Source: DATMBF01 sp035559595 (GTDB lineage Bacteria; Bacteroidota; Ignavibacteria; UBA10030). Taken from it: 64,000 bases of DNA. Below are positions 42,303-51,700 of this stretch, piece by piece. The stretch spans positions 1 through 64,000 of the forward strand of contig DATMBF010000007.1 of the NCBI GenBank assembly GCA_035559595.1, in the 5' to 3' direction. Under the pieces are notes generated by a model, which was not told the origin of the DNA, made no database searches, and saw only the letters and a list, made by a program, of their open reading frames with translations. Numbering within the stretch: the stretch's first letter is position 1; the number at the start of each line of letters is the position of its first letter. The position numbers were made by a program, and so were the translations under genes.

Positions 42303-42568
42303 TCAAAAGATGATCCTGAAGGTTGCCCCTTTCCCGAGTTCGCTTTCCGCTTCCAGTCTAGAGCCCATCAATTCGCAAAGCTTCAGATGGTCAATCCCAA
42401 CCCCAATCCTTCGTATTTTCTGCTAAAGCCGCCGTCAACCTGCTGGAAAGCATCAAGGATGTCCGCAAGCCGTTCCTGCGGAATACCGATACTGGTGTCT
42501 GATACCTCGAGTTCAAGAAGGTCAGAACTTTCTCTTTGGAACTGTGAGGGTGAGAAACGATGCTTCAA
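42303..42568 (-). pseudogene. Frameshifted C-terminal fragment of a histidine kinase
   Basis: One minus frame reads LELEVSDTSIGIPQERLADI, then DAFQQVDGGFSRKYEGLGLG and LTI, the N/G1 and G2 boxes of a histidine-kinase ATPase domain, and then stops at 42383. A second frame continues the same domain with ELMGSRLEAESELGKGATFR and IIF, ending at 42303. The kinase ATPase domain is thus broken by a single-base frameshift near 42385, and no receiver, sensor or dimerisation part is left upstream. Confidence 0.75.
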
Positions 42569-42624
42569 TTATAGAAGAACGCTGAGGAAGAGTCAACCTG
42601 GCGAAGGAGAGGAGGTCAAGCCGA

Positions 42625-43512
42625 CTATCTGCCTTTGAACGAAGCCTCCTTTTCCTGTTTCGTGAGAACCTCGTTCATACTGCCGGTTCTATACCCTTGG
42701 AGATCGAGGGTGACATAAAGAAATCCAAGATTCTTGAAATGCGTAACTAGCTTTGAGCGGAGCTCGTCATCGAAGATCCGGTGGAAGTCCTGATGACCAA
42801 GCTCGATGCGGGCGGTTTTGTCGTCATGATGACGAACGCGGAAGAAGCGGAATCCGTGATCGCGAAGAAATGTTTCGGCGGCATCGATTTTCATAAGATT
42901 CTCCTTGGTGATTCCGAATCCGTAGGGAAAGCGGGAAGAGAGACAGGCGAAGGATTGTTTGTCCCACGTCGGGATTCCCAGCTCGCGCGCCAGCTCGCGC
43001 ACATCCTGTTTCGAGAATCCAGCCTCCAGTAGGGGGGAGCGGACGTTGTTTTCGGATTTGGCTCTCATCCCGGGGCGAAAATCGCCAAGATCATCGGTGA
43101 TCGTGCCATCGGCAATCCAGGGGATGCCCTCTTGTTGAGCAATGATCTGGAGTTTCCCGAAAAGCTCGGTTTTGCAGAAGTAGCAGCGGTCGGGAGGGTT
43201 TTCGCGGAATTTGAGATTGTCTGTCTCTTCGGTATCCACAACACGATATCGAGTACCAAATTGCTCGGCAAGCTGGATTGCCTCTTCGAATTCGCGTGTC
43301 GGATACGTCGCCGACCGGCCAATGACAGCGAGTGCTTTCTCCCCCAGCGTGTCGGTTGCGACACGGATCAACAGTGTGCTATCAATGCCTCCTGAGAAGC
43401 CAATGACCACAGAGCCCATTTCACGGAGCAACGTTTGGAGATACTGGTGTTTCGAATTTACTGCACGCACCAAAATGTCTCTTCCTTTCGCAGAATCATC
43501 CCGCCAGTTCAT
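42625..43512 (-). CDS. larE: ATP-dependent sulfur transferase LarE
   Basis: 295 residues. It has the PP-loop (GFSGGIDSTLL) of N-type ATP pyrophosphatases and the LarE patterns PPDRCYFCKTELF and DKQSFACLSSRFPYG. LarE adds sulfur to the pyridinium dicarboxylate precursor of the nickel-pincer cofactor of lactate racemase and related enzymes. The Cys in FACLSSR matches the sacrificial Cys of the classical enzyme; together with the CYFC pair it gives three conserved cysteines, as in the iron-sulfur cluster LarE type. larB and larC are not in the window. Start ATG 43512. Confidence 0.88.
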   Translation of the reverse strand: MNWRDDSAKGRDILVRAVNSKHQYLQTLLREMGSVVIGFSGGIDSTLLIRVATDTLGEKALAVIGRSATYPTREFEEAIQLAEQFGTRYRVVDTEETDNLKFRENPPDRCYFCKTELFGKLQIIAQQEGIPWIADGTITDDLGDFRPGMRAKSENNVRSPLLEAGFSKQDVRELARELGIPTWDKQSFACLSSRFPYGFGITKENLMKIDAAETFLRDHGFRFFRVRHHDDKTARIELGHQDFHRIFDDELRSKLVTHFKNLGFLYVTLDLQGYRTGSMNEVLTKQEKEASFKGR

Positions 43513-43521
43513 TTCCCTCTT

Positions 43522-43541
43522 CCATTATTCCAACATTCCAT
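43522..43541 (+). repeat. Short TTCCA-rich intergenic repeat, copy 2
   Basis: CCATTATTCCAACATTCCAT lies between larE and aroE and matches the string at 3714-3734 apart from one base. Further ATTCC/CTATT units follow it. Confidence 0.4.
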
Positions 43542-43552
43542 TCTACTATTCT

Positions 43553-44404
43553 TTACAGGGCTTCCTCAATCTTCTTCCTCACGACCTCCACAGGCATCGT
43601 TTTTCCCGTCCACATTTCAAAGGCTTGTGCCCCCTGCCAGAGAAGCATCTCGAGTCCCCCGACAGCGGTCGCGCCATCATCTTTCGCCCGCCGCAACAAT
43701 GTAGTTTCTCGTGGTCTGTAAATCAAGTCGAAAACGATCTGGCCCTCGCGAAAACGAACCGTGTCATCAAGTGGCGAGGCATCGGTCTTCGGACTCATTC
43801 CAACGGGCGTTGCGTTAATGACAAGGACTGCACTCTCAACGAATCTTTTGATGTTTCCGGTTGTCGCCGTCCTCCTTAACACCGTGTTTCCTGCAATCGG
43901 TTTGAACGAGGCGATGAATTTCTCCGCTCGGGGAATATGGCGCGTGACGATCCGAAGCAGGTCCGGATGGGCATGATTCAACAGCCAGACCGCGGCAGCT
44001 CGTGCACCTCCGCCCGTGCCAAGAAGGATAACCTCATTCCCAGCAATGCGGTCTTTATACTGCTCCAGAACTTTTCCGAGTCCAAACACATCCGTGTTCG
44101 TCCCGATTTTGGCCCCATCCTTTACCGTGATCGTATTGACGGCGCCAACCTGCGCGGCTTCTTTTGTCATCTCGTCCAGAAGCCGAACGACAGTCTCCTT
44201 GTGGGGGATCGTAACATTGAGTCCGGAGTAGTGTTCCTCTTCAATCAACTCGCGCAAGCGATAGCGAAGACTCTGCGGGTGAACCTCGATCGCTTCGTAA
44301 GTGGCGTCGATTCCCAGGGCACGGAAAGCAGTTTCGTGCATGAGGGGGGAAAGGGTATGGACTATCGGATACCCGATAATGCCGAATCGAAGTGGGGAAT
44401 CCAT
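43553..44404 (-). CDS. aroE: Shikimate dehydrogenase
   Basis: Reduces 3-dehydroshikimate with NADPH in aromatic amino-acid synthesis. The 283-residue product has the shikimate-binding HTLSPLMHETAF, the catalytic Lys in GLNVTIPHKETV, Asp in GTNTDVFG, and the nucleotide-binding LLGTGGGARAAAVW. The C-terminal GGLEMLLWQGAQAFEMWTG is typical for AroE. It starts 12 bases from the TPR gene stop and is likely in its operon. Confidence 0.95.
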   Translation of the reverse strand: MDSPLRFGIIGYPIVHTLSPLMHETAFRALGIDATYEAIEVHPQSLRYRLRELIEEEHYSGLNVTIPHKETVVRLLDEMTKEAAQVGAVNTITVKDGAKIGTNTDVFGLGKVLEQYKDRIAGNEVILLGTGGGARAAAVWLLNHAHPDLLRIVTRHIPRAEKFIASFKPIAGNTVLRRTATTGNIKRFVESAVLVINATPVGMSPKTDASPLDDTVRFREGQIVFDLIYRPRETTLLRRAKDDGATAVGGLEMLLWQGAQAFEMWTGKTMPVEVVRKKIEEAL

Positions 44405-44416
44405 GGAGCGGCGAAA

Positions 44417-45814
44417 CTACCGGAGGAGGGTGGAGAACCCTTCGACACCTTTCAGCTCTGGAAAATCGCTCTCGATGTTCGAGCGCAGTTGGGAGTCAAG
44501 CTCCACAGCCCGGCGGAGCGACTGAAGGGCGAGTTCTGTGTTGCCCAGACTCACTAGGGCTCTGGCCTTGCTATAGTAGGCGAGGGCAAAATCGGGCGAA
44601 GCGCTGATACATTTGTTGAGGGCTTCAAGAGCCTCTGTCGGACGGTTCATCTCGCAGAGAGTGTCTCCATAATCGAACCAGGCCTCGGCGTTGTTCGGAT
44701 CGAGAGCAAGCACTTTCTTGTAACTCTCGAGACAATCTTCGAATTTTCCCAGATTGTATTCCGCATCTGCTCGGGCATACCAGAGCTCAGGATATTCTTC
44801 GTACAAAGCAATTGCTTTCTTGTAATCCGAGAGAGCAAGTTTCGGCTGGTCGAGCGCATCGTAGCAACAGCCCCGTCCGAAATAGGACTCGTAGTGCTCG
44901 TTGTCGAATTTCAGCGCGGTGGTGAAGGCGTTGATCGCCTCTTTATATAACCCAAGTTCTTCGTAAGCATTGCCAAGGTTGTGCCACGCCGGAACGTCTT
45001 CCGGCTCGTATTTCAATGTCGTCTTATAGCACTCGATCGCTTCATAGAGCTTTCCCATGTTAGCAAAGGCATTACCCTTGTTATACCAGGCAGCGGGAAA
45101 ATCCTCTTTAATTGCCAGCGCCATGTCATAGCTCTCAAGGGCTCTGGAGTATTGACCCATCCGGTTCAGCACGATCCCTCTATTGTACCATGCATTGTAA
45201 TTGTAGGGATCCCGATTCAGATGCTCGTCATAGCAGGCTACAGACTCATCAAACCGGTCCAAAAAATCGTTACAGTATCCTAATTCGTACCACGCCTCGA
45301 CGTTATCGGGGTTCCGCTGGAGGATCGTTTTAAAGATCGAGACTGCATCCTCAAAAAGATCGAGCTTTTCAAGCGTCACACCCTTATGAAAAAGGGCATC
45401 TTCGTTGTTGGGATCGAGCTCCAGACCTTTTTCAAATGACTCAAGCGCATCCTGAACACGATTCATGTTGTCCAGAGTAATGCCACGATTGACGAAAATT
45501 TCGGAATCAGTAGGATTCAAGCTCAGCGCTTTTTCGTAGCAGACGAGCGCCTCCTCATATTTGAAGAGATTGTTGAGAATCATTCCTTTTCTTTGCCAAG
45601 CGTCTGCGTTGAACGGCTCGAACGAGAGAAGCCGATCGACGAAATGTAACGCCTCGTCGAACTGCTCGTGTTCGAAGTAAAACTGAATGATCTCTTCGAG
45701 GGCTTCCGTATTGTTGATGTCTTTTTCGCCGTTCTTGAGCTGCTCGCGAAATCGCTTTAAATCATCATCATTTCGGCGGGGAGGGTGGTCTTCATCATCG
45801 AAGTCGAAGGGCAT
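44417..45814 (-). CDS. Tetratricopeptide repeat protein
   Basis: 465 residues from ATG 45814, which has GGAGG nine bases upstream; the frame extends upstream without conserved features. An acidic N-terminus (MPFDFDDEDHPPRRNDDDL) is followed by about 12 TPR units of 34 residues, recognisable by their NADAWQRKGMILNNL and NYNAWYNRGIVLNRMGQY patterns, running to the C-terminus. No signal peptide, so it is cytosolic. TPR proteins serve as protein-protein interaction scaffolds; the partner is unknown. It lies 12 bases upstream of aroE. Confidence 0.9.
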   Translation of the reverse strand: MPFDFDDEDHPPRRNDDDLKRFREQLKNGEKDINNTEALEEIIQFYFEHEQFDEALHFVDRLLSFEPFNADAWQRKGMILNNLFKYEEALVCYEKALSLNPTDSEIFVNRGITLDNMNRVQDALESFEKGLELDPNNEDALFHKGVTLEKLDLFEDAVSIFKTILQRNPDNVEAWYELGYCNDFLDRFDESVACYDEHLNRDPYNYNAWYNRGIVLNRMGQYSRALESYDMALAIKEDFPAAWYNKGNAFANMGKLYEAIECYKTTLKYEPEDVPAWHNLGNAYEELGLYKEAINAFTTALKFDNEHYESYFGRGCCYDALDQPKLALSDYKKAIALYEEYPELWYARADAEYNLGKFEDCLESYKKVLALDPNNAEAWFDYGDTLCEMNRPTEALEALNKCISASPDFALAYYSKARALVSLGNTELALQSLRRAVELDSQLRSNIESDFPELKGVEGFSTLLR

Positions 45815-45955
45815 GAAGGAATTACCTCCACATTGGTGAGGAAATATCAGCTCTGCCTCGCTGCCAATTAAGCAAAAATCGAAGGTGAAGTCAAGTAATG
45901 ATTGAGCCGTCGGCTGCAAGTCACAATCTGGCCACACACTCGGCCGGGTTTCTCA

Positions 45956-45986
45956 TTGATTTTGCTCGGAATGTGGAGTATATTTG
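45956..45986 (+). promoter_or_regulatory. Predicted promoter of the yggS operon
   Basis: TTGATT (45956-45961) is followed after 17 bases by TATATTTG (45979-45986), which fits both the general TATAAT-type -10 and the TAnnTTTG -7 element known from Bacteroidota. The yggS ATG is only about 16 bases beyond it, so the leader must be very short. Confidence 0.65.
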
Positions 45987-46001
45987 ACGTTCAGTTTTGG
46001 A

Positions 46002-46685
46002 ATGATTGCCGAAAACATCGAAAATATTCGAAAAAGGATTCAGCAGACCTGTTTTCGATGTGGACGGAAGCCGGAAGAGATTACGTTAGTGGGGGTGACA
46101 AAAACATTTGGAGTGGACAGAATTCAACAGGCTCTGGACGCAGGGCTGAAGGATTTCGGGGAGAATTATGTTCAAGAGCTCAGGGATAAACGCGCGCGCC
46201 TTGCCGACGCAGGCATACGGTGGCACTTTATCGGCCATCTCCAACGAAACAAAGTCAAGTACATCATCGACTTCATTCATCTGATCCATTCCGTTGATGA
46301 TGTGGAGTTAGGGGAAGAGATCAACAAGAGGGCAGAAAAGGCGGGGCGGTCGGTCGATCTTCTTGTTGAAGTCCATACAACTGCGGAAGAATCCAAATAC
46401 GGGGCGCATCCGGAGAAGGTGGCAGAACTTATCAGAGAGTTACGTCAGTTCAAGAACGTCAGGGTGCAGGGGTTGATGACGATGGGACCGTTCTCGGATA
46501 ATCCTGAGGATTCCCGCCCGTCATTCCGGTTACTGGCCGATCTTAAACGAAAGGTTGAGGGAGAAGGAATACCGCTGAAGCACCTGTCGATGGGTATGAC
46601 GAACGATTTCGAGATAGCGATTGAAGAAGGTGCAACGATACTGCGTATCGGAACGGCGATCTTCGGATCGCGGTCAAAGGCTTAG
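46002..46685 (+). CDS. yggS: PLP homeostasis protein, YggS family
   Basis: 227 residues from ATG 46002. The PLP-binding Lys34 is in LVGVTKTFG, followed by GENYVQELRDK, WHFIGHLQRNKVKYI and the C-terminal LRIGTAIFGSR. These single-domain, alanine-racemase-like proteins bind pyridoxal phosphate and control its free level; they have no known catalytic activity. It heads a run with divIVA, as it does in many bacteria, including Firmicutes. Confidence 0.95.
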   Translation: MIAENIENIRKRIQQTCFRCGRKPEEITLVGVTKTFGVDRIQQALDAGLKDFGENYVQELRDKRARLADAGIRWHFIGHLQRNKVKYIIDFIHLIHSVDDVELGEEINKRAEKAGRSVDLLVEVHTTAEESKYGAHPEKVAELIRELRQFKNVRVQGLMTMGPFSDNPEDSRPSFRLLADLKRKVEGEGIPLKHLSMGMTNDFEIAIEEGATILRIGTAIFGSRSKA

Positions 46686-46718
46686 AGCGTCTTTCCACTC
46701 CAACGAAGGAGACGGACT

Positions 46719-47249
46719 ATGAAGATCACTCCATTAGAGATCAAGCGCCAGCAATTCAAGAAGACCATGCGGGGGTACGATCCGGTTGAAGTGGATACGT
46801 TCCTCGATATGATCTCGAACGAGCTCGAGGACATAATCCGTCGCAATAAGGAACTGAATGATCGAGTGCTTGAGCTGGAGACACAGTTGCGCGACTATAA
46901 GAATATGGAGAAGACTCTCCAGCAAACCCTCATGCAAGCGCAGGAGGCCAGCGGGAAGTCGATCGAGAATTCTCGCAAGGAAGCCCAGCTCATTATTCAG
47001 GAAGCCGAACTCAAAGCCTCCCAAATCGTCGAGAAAGCTCGTGCAGATTTTGGACGGGTGAAAGAGGAGATCGCCAGTCTGAAAGCCCGCAAGGAAAGTA
47101 TCCTCAGCCGTCTGAAAGTTCTCCTGAGCTCCGAAATCGAGCTCATCCGCGCTCTCGAAATCGACGATGATTCCGTCAAGCATCAGGACCCATCGCTCGG
47201 CACCGGCAAGGATCACCTCGAGATCGAAGAGATCCTGAAGAAACTCTGA
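46719..47249 (+). CDS. DivIVA-domain protein
   Basis: 176 residues. The N-terminal MKITPLEIKRQQFKKTMRGY and DPVEVDTFLDMI is the DivIVA lipid-binding domain, which recognises curved membrane; the rest (about residues 35-150) is a coiled coil rich in Glu, Lys and Gln. AAGGAG lies 11 bases before the ATG. In Gram-positives DivIVA marks poles and septa; in this group its role is less studied. Linkage to yggS resembles the Firmicutes yggS-sepF-divIVA cluster, but sepF is absent here. Confidence 0.9.
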   Translation: MKITPLEIKRQQFKKTMRGYDPVEVDTFLDMISNELEDIIRRNKELNDRVLELETQLRDYKNMEKTLQQTLMQAQEASGKSIENSRKEAQLIIQEAELKASQIVEKARADFGRVKEEIASLKARKESILSRLKVLLSSEIELIRALEIDDDSVKHQDPSLGTGKDHLEIEEILKKL

Positions 47250-47267
47250 TCTTCCAATCATCGACCC

Positions 47268-48095
47268 TTGACCGAACTTCGCAAACAGATCGACGAAGCT
47301 GTTGCCTTTATTCGCTCCAAGACAAAGAGCGAGCCGGCCGTCGGAATTATTCTCGGCACCGGCCTCGGCGGATTGGCAAAAGAGATCATTGGAGAAACTT
47401 CGATCGACTATTCGGCGATTCCGCATTTTGCAACTTCTACCGTGGAGTCGCATCACGGTAGACTGCTCTTTGGTACCCTCTCGGGCAAAAAGGTCGTGGC
47501 CATGCAAGGTCGCTTCCATTATTACGAGGGATATTCAATGAAGCAGATCACTTTCCCCGTTCGCGTGATGAAGTTCCTCGGTGTAAGGAGTCTTCTTATC
47601 TCCAACGCGGCCGGAGCTCTCAATCCGCTTTTCAAGAAAGGGGATGTGATGGTGATCTCCGATCACATCAATCTGCTTGGGGATAATCCGCTCATCGGAC
47701 CGAATGATGATTCGCTCGGCCCTCGCTTTCCGGATATGTCCGAACCATACGCAAAAGAGCTCATTGAGCTTGCCGAGCAATGTGCGCTGGATTTGAAGAT
47801 TCGGCTCCAAAAGGGAATCTATGTCGCTCTTACCGGTCCAAATCTTGAAACTCGTGCTGAGTATCGTTTCCTTCGAACCATCGGCGCCGATGCGGTGGGG
47901 ATGTCCACTGTGCCGGAAGTGATTGTCGCTGTGCACATGGGACTCAAGGTGCTGGGGTTCTCGATTCTGACTGACGAGTGCTTTCCGGATGCCCTGAAGC
48001 CGGTCACTCTGGAGGAAGTGATTGACGTGGCTAACAAAGCCGAGCCGAAGATGACGGCAGTGATGAAGGAAGTGGTAAAGCGGATGAGTGCATGA
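47268..48095 (+). CDS. Purine-nucleoside phosphorylase, trimeric type
   Basis: 275 residues from TTG 47268. Phosphorolysis of inosine and guanosine in purine salvage. Key motifs: phosphate-binding GIILGTGLGGLA, HHGRLLFGTL, QGRFHYYEGYS, and NAAGALNPLFKKGD, plus the base-site GPNLETRAEYRFLR and VGMSTVPE. These are those of the trimeric PunA/mammalian-type enzyme, not the hexameric DeoD type. Its last codons overlap the next start by four bases (ATGA). Confidence 0.93.
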   Translation: MTELRKQIDEAVAFIRSKTKSEPAVGIILGTGLGGLAKEIIGETSIDYSAIPHFATSTVESHHGRLLFGTLSGKKVVAMQGRFHYYEGYSMKQITFPVRVMKFLGVRSLLISNAAGALNPLFKKGDVMVISDHINLLGDNPLIGPNDDSLGPRFPDMSEPYAKELIELAEQCALDLKIRLQKGIYVALTGPNLETRAEYRFLRTIGADAVGMSTVPEVIVAVHMGLKVLGFSILTDECFPDALKPVTLEEVIDVANKAEPKMTAVMKEVVKRMSA

Positions 48096-48325
48096 ACCTC
48101 GCTCCTAAAGACATCTTCTCCGATCGCTCCTGCCGCTACCGCCCACGATATCCAAAGGAGCTGTTTGACGTTCTCCTTGCACTTTCCCCAGGCCGCTCAT
48201 GTGCTTGGGATTGTGGGATGGGCAACGGTCAGGTGGCGAGTGTGTTGGCAGAACATCTGCCCTCCCCGAGCCGTCAGTGCGCAGGCAGGATCGCAATGAC
48301 ACCGAAGGATTTCAGCCATTGCTGA
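48092..48325 (+). pseudogene. Truncated class I SAM-dependent methyltransferase
   Basis: ATG 48092 overlaps the PNP stop by four bases. The frame starts like a real methyltransferase: DIFSDRSCRYRPRYPKELFD and CAWDCGMGNGQVASVLAEHL, the SAM-binding motif I. Immediately after AEHL, near 48262, the sequence changes to repeat-like DNA and the frame runs out at 48325 with unrelated residues. About two-thirds of the domain is missing, so the gene is non-functional, probably through insertion of the following repeat. Confidence 0.75.
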
Positions 48326-48465
48326 GGAAAGTCCCGCTTCACAAAAGGAGGATTGAAGCGGCGCTGAAACCGAAGCCCCGAAACTGGATCCCCTGCCTCC
48401 TTTCAAAACGGGGGAGTATAAGGCGCAGAACAGGTGTGTTGCACGAGTTATTTTTGAAGTAGGCT
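48262..48465. repeat. Repeat-like insertion truncating a methyltransferase
   Basis: The DNA after the methyltransferase remnant has palindromes: CGCTTCA (inverted TGAAGCG) surrounds an AAAAGGAGG, whose complement CCTCCTTTC recurs about 60 bases on. The strand opposite contains GTCATTGCGAT, similar to the GTCATTGCGAGG element at 32713. No gene is present. Confidence 0.45.
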
Positions 48466-48469
48466 TGCA

Positions 48470-48694
48470 ATGGTTGGCATTGGAAAATTCCTGGTCATTC
48501 TTGGAGCGGTCATCGCGTTCGTCGGACTGGCGTTGATGCTTGCACCGAAGATTCCCTTTCTCGGGAAACTGCCGGGTGATATTCACGTCAAGAAAGACAA
48601 TTTCGAATTCTATTTTCCCCTTGCAACGAGCATAGTGTTGAGCCTGGTGCTCAGCGGTATTCTGTGGTTGATCTCCTATTTCGGAAAAAAGTGA
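48470..48694 (+). CDS. DUF2905 small membrane protein
   Basis: 74 residues with two membrane segments (GKFLVILGAVIAFVGLALML and PLATSIVLSLVLSGILWLIS) joined by the family signature GKLPGDIHVKKDNFEFYFPL. The function of DUF2905 proteins is unknown. It lies 21 bases ahead of ileS. Confidence 0.9.
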   Translation: MVGIGKFLVILGAVIAFVGLALMLAPKIPFLGKLPGDIHVKKDNFEFYFPLATSIVLSLVLSGILWLISYFGKK

Positions 48695-48715
48695 GGAGTT
48701 GCTTGTCGAATCAAC

Positions 48716-51700
48716 ATGTTTAAACAGCTTTCAGACAAACTGAATTACTTCGAGCTCGAACAGCGCATTCTCCAATTCTGGGATGAGCAGAAGATCTTTG
48801 CGCAGAGTATCTCCAAGCGCGAGGGGAGTCCTCGTTTCACCTTCTATGAAGGCCCACCAACAGCCAACGGTCGTCCGGGCATTCACCACGTCATGTCCCG
48901 CACCCTCAAGGACCTGATCTGCCGTTACAAGACCATGCGAGGCTTCCAGGTGTATCGCAAGGCGGGATGGGACACACACGGCCTTCCTGTGGAAATCGAA
49001 GTTGAGAAAGAGCTTGGCTTCAAACACAAAGATGAGATTGTGAAGTACGGAGTGGCGGAATTCAACAAGAAGTGCAAAGAGTCGGTCTGGAAGTACAAAA
49101 GCGATTGGGAACAAATGACCCGGATAATGGGCTACTGGGTCGATATGGAACATCCCTACATCACGTTCGAGAACAACTACATTGAATCGATCTGGTGGGC
49201 TCTCAAGCAGTATTACGACAAGGGGATGATCTACAAGGGCTACAAGATCCAACCATACTGTCCTCGATGCGAAACGCCGCTTTCTTCGCACGAGGTGTCT
49301 CTCGGCTATAAAGATGTCAGCGATCCATCGGTGTACGTTAAGATGAAAGTGAAGGGGGAGGAGAACACCTTCTTCCTCGTGTGGACGACGACGCCATGGA
49401 CGCTCATCTCTAACGTTGCGCTTGCCGTTCACCCTGATGTCGATTATGTGCTGGTTGAGCACAAGAGTGAGAAACTCATTCTTGCGGAAGCAAGACTTGC
49501 ACTGCTTGGAGACGGGTACCTCCTCCTCAGAACGATGAAAGGTTCCGAACTTGCCGGGAAGGAGTACGAGCGTCTCTTTAGCTATCATCAGGTTAAAGAA
49601 AAAGGTTGGTATGTCGTGGGAGCCGATTTTGTCACCACCGAGGACGGAACAGGCATTGTGCACATGGCTCCGGCATATGGAGAGGATGACTACCAGCAGG
49701 CCGTGAAGTATGGGCTTCCCACAATCCATCCCGTCAACAAGTCGGGTGAGTTTGGATCAGATGTTCCAGACTTCGCAGGGAAGTTTGTCAAGGAAGCTGA
49801 TCCCGAAATCATCGCCAATCTGAAGAAGCGCGGACTTCTGTTCAAGAAAGAAAGCTACCTTCACAGCTATCCGCACTGTTGGCGTTGCTCGTCGCCTTTG
49901 CTTTACTATGCTCGTGAATCGTGGTACATCCGCACCACTGCATACGCCAAGCAAATGATCGAGTTAAACAAGACGATCAACTGGATACCACCTGAAGTCG
50001 GGGAAGGGCGGTTCGGGAACTGGCTCGAGGAGAACAAAGACTGGGCGCTTTCGCGCGATCGCTTCTGGGGAACCCCACTGCCGATCTGGATTTGCGATAA
50101 GTGCGGCGATCAGGAGTGTGTCGGGAGTGTTGAGGAATTGCGGGAGAAATGGTCGAGGTCAGGAGTCGGTGGTTCGGGGAAGTCTCAAACCATGAGCCAC
50201 GAACCGATTCTGGATCTCCACAAACCGTACGTCGATGAAATCGCCTGGAAATGCAGCCGCTGCGGCGGCACGAAACACCGCACGCCCGAGCTGATCGACG
50301 TCTGGTTCGACTCCGGCTCGATGCCATTCGCACAATGGCATTATCCGTTCGAGAACAAAGAGGTGTTCGAGAAAGCCTACCCGGCGGATTACATTTCCGA
50401 AGGTATCGACCAAACGCGCGGCTGGTTCTACACGCTCCACGCCATTGGGTCATTTCTCTTCGGCAAGCCCGCCTTCAAGAATGTGCTTGTCAACGAGCTG
50501 ATTCTCGATAAGCAGGGGCAGAAGATGTCGAAGTCCAAGCGGAACACGGTTGATCCGTTTGCCCTCATTGAGAAGTATGGAGCGGATGCTGTTCGCTGGT
50601 ATCTCGTGTCGAACAGTCCCGTCTGGCGCCCCACACTCTTCGATGAGGAGGGGATTGCCGAAGTCCAGCGCAAATTTTTCAGCACGCTACTCAACACATA
50701 TGCCTTCTTTGCACTTTACGCGAACATCGATAGGTTCACATATCAGGAGAAGCGCATCCCCGTCTCGGAGCGTCCCGAAATCGACCGATGGATACTCTCG
50801 GAGCTGAATTCCCTCATCCGCAATTACGAGCGCTGGATGGATGCGTACGACGTTACGCGAGCGACTCGTGCCGTGAGCGATTTCACCATCGATCAGCTTT
50901 CTAACTGGTATGTTCGTCGCAACCGCCGGCGATTCTGGAAGAGTGAAATGGGAAAGGACAAGACGGCGGCCTACCAAACACTCTGGGAGTGCCTTGTCAC
51001 GATGACAAAGCTCATGGCGCCGTTTGCTCCGTTTCTGGCGGATGAGCTGTTCCGTGTGTTGAACGTTGGCAGTCAAAAAGAGCCGGTCGAATCCGTCCAT
51101 CTCTCGTTCCTTCCGCCCGTCGAGGAAAGTGCGATTGATCCGACACTTGAACGGAAGATGGAGCGTGCAATCAGGATTGTGGGGCTCGTCCGTGCGATGA
51201 GGATGAAATCGAACATTAAGGTCAGGCAACCGCTGCGGAAGATTCTTGTCCCTGTCATGAGTGATCAGGATCGTCGGGAGATCGAGCAGATGAGAGACGT
51301 TATTCTTGAAGAGATCAATGTCAAGGTACTCGAGTTTGTCTCGGACGATTCTGGTATTGTTCGTAAGAAAGCCAAGCCGAACTTCAAGACGCTGGGGCCA
51401 AAGTTTGGCAAGCAGGTACAGGTGGTTGCCGCAGCGGTGAGGGAGCTCGGTGCTCAACAGATTCAGGCCCTCGAACGGGAAGGAGTATGCAGGATCGCCG
51501 TCGATGGGGCAGACATTGAGATTTCCCGTGAGGATGTGGAAATTCTCCATGAGGATATTCAGGGTTGGCTGGTCGAGACAGATGGCGTCATGACCGTTGC
51601 GCTCGATACAGAGTTGACGGAAGAACTCATCGATGAAGGTCTCGCGCGTGAGTTTGTGAATCGTGTGCAGAACATGAGGAAGGATGCCGGATTCGAAGTG

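Noticed and set aside
48695..48715. T-box leader for ileS
   Set aside because: Only 21 bases separate DUF2905 and ileS, leaving no room for such a leader.
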